Origin: Bryoerythrophyllum caledonicum
Lineage: Eukaryota; Streptophyta; Bryopsida; Pottiales; Pottiaceae
NCBI GenBank assembly: GCA_963971425.1
Contig: OZ020514.1
Coordinates: 25,346,602-25,410,601, forward strand
Direction of reading: 5' to 3'
Length of the DNA: 64,000 bases
In this document: one piece after another, positions 58,090 through 64,000 of the stretch
How the letters are laid out: the number at the start of each line of letters is the position of its first letter
Position numbering within the stretch: position 1 is the first letter of the stretch
Notes under the pieces: model-generated
Seen by the model: only the letters and a program-made list of their open reading frames with translations
What the model was told of the DNA's origin: nothing
The model's database searches: none
Translations under genes and position numbers: made by a program

Positions 58090-59028
58090 TAGACTTTCCT
58101 TTTCCTAGATTTTGGATTATGATGCGTAATACTTCATGTGTATGGTTAGATCCATTGGTGCTGAGATTACAAATAATATTTGTATTTGATTACCCTCTGT
58201 ATGACTATATGTGATGCCAATGATTGCTATGAAATATTCTCTCCATTGTTTTTGCGCATCGGTGATAATTTGCAGTATGTTTATTTTCTTTTTTAAATAA
58301 CAATGTGGTAAATTGCTTCTAATCTTGAAACCAATAATCCCAGTAATTGCCTTCATGGTGAATGATAGAAAGTAAATGCTGGTTCACACTTTTGCTCCAC
58401 TAGAGCTAAAGTGTGAGCAAATCTTCTTGTTTAGTTCACTGCACTTAGTAATGGTGCGCACTTTAGGTCAAGTGGAGCTAAAGTGTGTGGAATTGCTTTT
58501 TTGAGTATATTGCACCTCTAAGTGATGGGGACACTTTAGTTCGAAGAGAGCTAATGTGTGTGCAACTTTTTATCCACTTCTGAACACCATCATTTGAAAC
58601 TCGTTACATATTTTTTTAGCCAATGTGTATTCCACAAGTTAAACTAAAATTATTTTAAATCAAAAAAAGGCTCATCAAAATATGTTTAGCTAGTACTCTT
58701 ACAAGTGGATATTTGGCCGTCATTTAGCTCACTTTTAGCTAACTTGGAGCATGGGGTTAATCCAGGTTAGTAGGATCGAGTGTGAATATTTAGCTATTCA
58801 TATTCAATGAACATATGTGGTATAAAAGAAGTGTCGACTAATGTGTTCTTCTTTTCAATATTATAGTTAGATTCGTAATATAATATTATCTGTAGTATTT
58901 ATTTTTCTAGGGATTTTTGTGGTGAACATTACCTCTCAATTTAATGGAAACTCGTATCCCTCCATATTGTAGAGTTTAGATGTGCACTTTAGCTCTTACG
59001 ATCTACATGTGTTAATTTGGGAGTCTCT
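58090..59028 (+). other. 3' subterminal region of copy C with three palindromes
   Basis: Inverted near-copy of 3475-4427. Palindromes at 58390-58410, 58462-58482 and 58535-58555 are imperfect TTTAGCTC-type. No gene. Confidence 0.75.
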
Positions 59029-59057
59029 AAATCTCCCAATATAACGAATATGGTGTT
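59029..59057 (-). repeat. Terminal inverted repeat at the end of copy C
   Basis: AAATCTCCCAATATAACGAA then TATGGTGTT. Next bases are ATAC, the expected target duplication. The matching left end was not found in this window. Confidence 0.8.
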
Positions 59058-59062
59058 ATACC

Positions 59063-59081
59063 TATCCTCGACTCGAGGATA
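59063..59081. repeat. Gene E palindrome, upstream site (dialect TATCCTCGA)
   Basis: Perfect 19-bp dyad TATCCTCGACTCGAGGATA, 62 bp upstream of the ATG at 59143. Counterpart of D site 37779. Confidence 0.93.
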
Positions 59082-60531
59082 ATGATACTTGTAATCATCT
59101 AACTCGTTTTCCGAATGTCTCCACGCAAATAACCTCATCACAATGGATCCCGTCGACGACTATGACTACTCGGGGTCAACATACTTCATCACGGAGTTCG
59201 AAAATCCCGTCGCCCTGTTGCCTTTCATCAATGATGTCGTCGAGAACTACGGGAAGCTGTGGTCGTTCAACCTCGACATCATTGGCTGGTCCATCTTCAG
59301 GTCGGAAAAGAACGTTCTTTTTTCATTCAAATTGAAAGAGGAAATTCCATATGTTCCATTGAACAGAACTGAAAGAGTGACGTTTCTGGAGCAGCGTTGA
59401 CACAATTACATCGTTCTCGGTATCTAGGCCGTGAACAATGTTGGGGAGGACCTTCCGCACTTTCACTCGATTGCTGTAAAAGTGGGTGACACTTTTGGGC
59501 AATTCGACTTCAACGAATTGCTTGAGAGTGCCGACAAAAATGGCCAGGGGGTGTTGCGTCAAGCGTTTGAAAAATAAGGTCCGTGGTCAAACGACGACGC
59601 TGAGAAGGTAAACAAGAGACTGGTACGTATTCACCAACTTCTGACGATTTTTGAGGCCCGTCAGGTTCCGGTAGCTCCACCTCCACGACGTCGGCCCAAG
59701 CAGAAGAGCGCAACAGCCGGCGACGTTACTACAGAAGCGGTAGATGCGACTCGAAGCACAAGTCGTGGTGCTCCACGGAGGGCTTCTGAGATGGCCTTCA
59801 GTTTAGGCGAACCCTCCAAACGGAAGAAGACTGCTATGGCCGGTGAGAGATCGACCTCGACTGTTACGAGGGCTGCGACTCCGATAAAATTGCTCAATGA
59901 CCCCCAAGTAGACTTCGAGAAGATAACGGAGTCCCAAAGATTGTTTTGGGAGGAGTGCAATTCTTGCTTTCCGTTCGAGTCCACATTCACCGTGAACATC
60001 GAACAGTGTGTGCCCGCCAAAGCCTAGTTCGTGATTTGTGGGATGGAGGAGGGCATTGTCCGGAACTCCATGGACTTTGTGGTCCAACTTGGAGAGGTAA
60101 ACCAGCGGTAGAAGATTTGCATGTGCCCGATCGATAACACTGGAGAATCGATAACGCGGAAGCCCAATCCCTGGGACGATATCAAGGGTGGGAAGTTCAT
60201 GCTAATCAACGGACAATACAACGTCGAAGCTTCCAGAAGACTTCAACGTGTTGAACAATGCGGGGAGCAGTGCAAACGGGATCTGTGCCATTGGGATGCA
60301 TATGTTGTGTGGACAACGGATCCTCTGAAGTTGCAGAGGATTTCAAAGTTCTACAACGACACCAACTACCTTGATCATGCCCAACCTACGTGGGGGAACC
60401 AAATTTCAAGCTACATGGGAATCTGGCTCAACTCTGGTAGATCTAGCTACCAACATGACGAGGGCGACTTGTGAATGAATGGTGCCAACTTCAACCAGGA
60501 GAAGTACTTGGTAAGGTTCCAGATCTTTAAG

Positions 60532-60627
60532 TATCCTTGAGTCGAGGATAATCTTCCATGCCTTTTTGTGTATCCGCTAGTTGATATGTAATATACTCCT
60601 TGTTAAAGTATTCTCGAGCCAAGGACA
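60532..60627. repeat. Gene E palindromes, two sites in intron 1
   Basis: 60532-60550 reads TATCCTTGAGTCGAGGATA (one arm change). 60610-60627 reads TATTCTCGAGCCAAGGA (decayed). Both in intron 60511-60716, where gene D also has two. Confidence 0.85.
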
Positions 60628-62034
60628 CTCTTCCATGCGGTATCCATGATTAATTTCTCTAATGTTGTCTTACTGTGTTGCAATTGTTTGCGAAGTTGAT
60701 TGTAACGTGCTTCTAGAATATCGACCCCACGAGGGAAGGAAAGCAAGTGAACAAGTAATCGGATCTTACTAATGAGATTAAGGTCATCACTCTTCCGGAT
60801 GACATTTTCAACCTCTGGGAAGAATTCCTTGATTAGCACAGCGGCGGAGACATTGTAAACCTCGACACAACTTGTCTACATAAGGACGCTAGAGGTTTCA
60901 AGCCTTCGCCAATCCACCATGAGTTTTTTAAGAGGTTGGGTCATCTGTCCGACCAGGATTTAAGAGATTTGTTCACTTACCTGGTTGATAGTGATCGCGG
61001 ACAAGGTTATCCAAAGGTCACGCTTCGTAGGACTGGCGTGGTACATGAATCGTGCTACCACTACAAGGAGTGGGCTGATCGAAGGAAAAAGAAGCGCGTC
61101 GTCATGCAGGAGCTGGTGCACATCGACCCATCTTTATTGCTTCTACTTCCGAATGGGTCGATTGACGACGCAATGTGGAAGGAGTGGAAGGAGAAACACC
61201 ATGTGTCTTCTGCTACTTACAACATGCTCCTCTGTCAACCCGACAAGGAGTTCTGGTCGATGAGGTTGACCAATGCGGGGAAGCTGAAACGAGCATCACA
61301 TCTGCTAGAGAAGTTCCCGAACGTTCTTCCGTTCTTCAAAAAGTTTCTACATTTGAAAAACTTGTTCACCCCGCACGATGGATATGTGAAACTTCGCGAG
61401 TTTAATGCAGAGAATCTAGAGTTTGGTGATTACTTCACCGCTCCAGATGATTCTAAGGAGTTTACACTAGGACTTCTCGACCTCCGTGAGGTACCCAGTT
61501 GGTTGTCCAAGGACGACTCCCTGGACGAACCATACTTTGCAGACTTCATGAATGCCATGAAGTTGCAAAAAAGTACCCTAAACATGAGCACTCCTCATGT
61601 TTGGATCTAGATCACCTCCTCTGCCAATTGTGCGTTGCAAGCTGCAAAGTTTGCCGAGAAGCGGATGGCCCGGTATTCGCCCATCTCCTTGGTGTACCTT
61701 TTGTCAGCCAATGAGCGCCTGTATTATGGGACGTCCAAGGCTAAGGTTACGGATGTCAACCCACTCTTCTTAGTGAAGAAGAGTCATCCCGAGGCTTCTG
61801 TGCTCATTAACAAAGTGAGGCTGTTCTACTCTGCACCAGATACATTCTTCTACAAAGAGAAGAATAAGTATCTAGATGTAGAATTCTCCGTCCACGGCTC
61901 GGAATTACGGATGGAGTTTTACTTGGAGCTACTCCGAGACTTCTGCAACCAAAAGGTGAGGGTTTTTGGAGTTTTCTATGGTTCCAAATTTATGCTGGCC
62001 AATCTGGTATGCTCTCATTTGTATCAATGTAGTG

Positions 62035-62165
62035 TATCCTCGAGTTGAGGATATACCATACGGTATGCTGTCGTCTGTATCATTGTAGTCTATCCTCGAG
62101 TCGAGGATAGACAATTATGTTTGTTGTCATTAGTTTCAGAGTGGTTTATCCTAAAGTCGAGGATA
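62035..62165. repeat. Gene E palindromes, three sites in intron 2
   Basis: 62035-62053, 62091-62109 (perfect TATCCTCGAGTCGAGGATA) and 62147-62165, spaced 56 bp, in intron 62007-62238. The intron interrupts the same codon position as D intron 2 (after KFMLANL / KLLIASV). Confidence 0.93.
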
Positions 62166-63618
62166 GACAATTGATTATATTTCAGATTTTTTTTTCCATT
62201 ATCCAGTTTCTAATCTCGATTTCTCCTGTCTCATGCAGATGTTTGGAATGTCTTTCTATGGACTCATTGATGAATCCTTCCGGCTTCGGTACAAGAATCA
62301 AATGCAGCGCATTTTTGAGTTGGACATGAATGATTTCATCCACAAAGACTATGTCTACCTTCAGCCTTTGCCTTCCAACGTTGGAGGTGCATCTACATCG
62401 ACGTCTCAGGCTGCACCTCTGGAACGCGTTCCAAGGGCCCGAATATTGCCAAGGAGGGCTGAACGTGTTCGCCAACGTGCTCAATGCTCTAGTGCTGGAT
62501 CGCGGCATGACTCCCTCAAGACCTAGAGGGCATCTGGTAGAGGTGCACCGACTCAACAACCTCCTCAGGATGACTCTCCCTTGCTCGTCAATCCATATGG
62601 GAGCAATGACGGCGTCAATCTTTTGATCCTCAGCTTGGATGATAGTGAGCCGTCATATCGATCTCGTAGTAGATCGCCTCCTCGCCGACCTCATGTGCTC
62701 GTGCACGAAGACTTTCCGGTGAACAACGGAGCCGTTCATATGGAAGTTCAAGGTGGTCCTGACATATCTCCTTTGGTTGGTTATGCCCCTGCAACAGATG
62801 TTCCCGTCGCTCATACCGCCCCGGCAACAGATGTTCCCGTCGCTGGTAACGCTCCTGCAGCAGAAGTTCCCATCGCTGGTACCGTTGTGAGATATGTCCC
62901 TATCATCCTGCTCTCCAACTCCAGTGATGATGAAGGTGGAGATCTTCCCAGTACATCTCAGAATGTGGGGGCACCCACCGTGATGACAATGATGGTTACG
63001 ATGGATGTGGAGGTCGCTTCCCTACCTGATGCCGCCTCCGCAAATGCAGCTGGGCATGCTCCGGCCCCTCGGCCGCCTGTGGAGGGCGCTTCTTTACCTG
63101 ATGCCGCCTTCGCAGATGTAGATGGGCATGCTCAAGCCCTAGGGCTGCCTCTGAAGTATGAACTCGGTGCTAACTTTTATCAGCACCAACGCAACCAACG
63201 CCTTTAGGAGCGGCAAGAGAGGCAGACAATCTTGGCACAGTTAGAGGCTACCCAAAAGAGACAGGCTGAGATGGAATTTGCTTTCGAGAAGCAGCGGGTG
63301 GAGTCTGAGCAAGAGAAGGAGAGGATGGCGGCGTCAATCCGCGCGGAGATCCAAGCGCAGATGTTGGTGGAACTCAACCGACGTCTTGCTGAGCAAGCTC
63401 ACATTTCGGTTCCAGTCCCCACTGCTCCATCCGAATCCGTCGTGTCTCATCCCTTCACATATCCTCGCACCAAGGATAACACTGTGGTTGTGCGTCAATC
63501 TCTTTCAACTGGATTGCAACCTTGCTTTTCATCTCACCCAGTTGGAGAAGCCGCCATTTTGGTTGAGGCGCCAGTTCTGCTTGGGGATATCCCCTCTTCA
63601 TCGTCCGGGCCTTCTGAG

Positions 63619-63637
63619 TATCCTCGACCCGAGGATA
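63619..63637. repeat. Gene E palindrome inside coding exon 3
   Basis: Perfect dyad TATCCTCGACCCGAGGATA, translated in frame as YPRPED. D has its equivalent site in intron 3. Confidence 0.9.
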
Positions 63638-63888
63638 CTTTGCCTTTTAATCCAACTCCGATTTATCCTACGGCAGAAGGGGTCGGCGCTGCTGTTCGTG
63701 AGCGTGATGTCCATGCTGGTGGTGCTCCTCTTCCTAGCGGTTTGACTCCATCGGTCCCTGCTCAACTTGGAGAAGAGTCGTCTCATGTGGAAGATGCGGT
63801 GGAGGGAGAGGAGGTCTGCATGGAGGAGCGCATCGACTACGAGTCGTCTCCAGAGCCTCGCGGACCACAATCATCGAACGTGGATAAG

Positions 63889-64000
63889 GTTGGCTAGCTT
63901 TTTAATACATTTTTTGCTCGTTTTATCATGAAGTGTAGCCTTGATTTTTTGGAATGACTGTACTCAGCCTCAGACTCAGTAGGTTTTTTCTTGGATGTGT
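63889..64000. other. Probable start of gene E intron 3
   Basis: GTTGGCTAGC after GATAAG. AT-rich, with no further coding seen before the window ends. Confidence 0.4.

Larger units (their letters stand above)
59143..63888 (+). pseudogene. DGQHR/ParB-like protein, gene E (runs off window)
   Basis: Exons 59143-60510, 60717-62006 and 62239-63888 are all in frame, about 1436 codons. A GT at 63889 suggests a further intron, so the FCP1-like exon expected from gene D would be beyond the window. Exon 1: MLINGQYNVEAS, then ISKFYNDTNYL and PTWGNQI, aligning with D. Exon 2: EWADRRKKKRVVMQEL and GSELRMEFYLELL (D NELRMEFFIKVL). Exon 3: repeats of AxTDVPVA, acidic and Pro-rich parts, and a coiled coil (63190-63400). 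Eleven in-frame stops (7 TAG, 2 TGA, 2 TAA) and no frameshift. One TAG (60109) aligns with Gln in D. It abuts the end of copy C, and its own transposase half is not seen. Confidence 0.7.

Noticed and set aside
39341..62165. Palindromes as microRNA precursors or RNA terminators
   Set aside because: The arms meet with a 1-nt centre, leaving at most a 9-bp stem with a 3-nt loop, too short for a miRNA precursor. No T-run follows them.
37892..63888. Reassigned genetic code (TAG as Gln) as the main explanation of stops
   Set aside because: Several stops align with Trp, Arg, Asp, Thr or His rather than Gln, other genes here use TAG as a plausible terminator, and C-to-T decay explains the pattern. 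The bias is kept as a finding.
1..64000. rRNA, tRNA or organellar genes
   Set aside because: None of the characteristic conserved segments was recognised on either strand.

Overview
This is eukaryotic nuclear DNA, most probably from a land plant. Genes are split by GT-AG introns, degenerate TTTAGGG (telobox) tracts are frequent, and there are Ty3/gypsy, LINE and Helitron-like remnants and FCP1-type HAD domains with the plant-style DLNG motif. A non-seed plant is possible, but I cannot fix the species. I see no ordinary host gene: almost everything reads as mobile DNA, much of it nested.

The dominant content is several copies of one large DNA-transposon family that I could assemble from the sequence. 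The termini are 28-29 bp inverted repeats (AACACCATAT...GGGAGATT) flanked by 4-bp target duplications. The largest copy (B/D) runs 3446-44964, flanked by TAAA on both sides. A second copy (A) runs 4542-22669, flanked by ACCT on both sides, and is inserted inside the transposase gene of B/D. A third transposase copy (C) ends at 59057. A fourth locus (E) starts just after it and runs off the window. A promoter-region remnant of another copy lies at 1-2900.

Each element seems built from two divergent units. One is a DDE transposase of about 940-960 codons (A 19157-22045 plus; B 25382 to 4428 minus, split by A; C 55635-58089 plus). The other is a five-exon gene whose N-terminal half carries a ParB/DGQHR-like motif (NGQHS...YYNxxNH) and whose last exon is an FCP1-like domain (D 37892-43576; E 59143-63888+; A keeps only the FCP1 part, 6157-7216). 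A small basic gene follows it before the terminal repeat (D2 43957-44626; A equivalent 4911-5962).

The most striking signal is a family of short dyad-symmetric palindromes, TTAGCTCGAnTCGAGCTAA and relatives, in every one of these elements. They form tandem arrays upstream of the transposase (34-bp period in A, about 48-bp in B) and single sites at fixed places in the DGQHR-FCP1 gene. D and E each have 1 site upstream, 2 in intron 1, 3 in intron 2 and 1 further down. The positions match while the arm sequence differs: D uses TTTAGCTCGA, E uses TATCCTCGA, A mostly uses TTCAGCTCGA. Both arms change together. I infer a sequence-specific recognition system with element-specific dialects, perhaps a ParB/parS-like pairing of the DGQHR protein with its own sites.

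Layout: 1-3440 flanking remnants; 3446-4541 3' end of B; 4542-22669 element A, containing a 4.35-kb near-identical inverted duplication (7531-11904 / 16186-20530); 22670-26030 rest of B transposase and its palindrome array; 26040-37770 centre of B/D, filled with repeats, Helitron ends and a GC-rich retroelement gag-like pseudogene; 37779-44964 DGQHR-FCP1 gene, D2 and right terminus; 45823-46542 another FCP1-like remnant; 46845-48190 LINE fragment; 48952-55634 decayed Ty3/gypsy element; 55635-59057 transposase C; 59063-64000 DGQHR gene E. Most coding copies carry in-frame stops, so this window holds decayed or non-autonomous copies.
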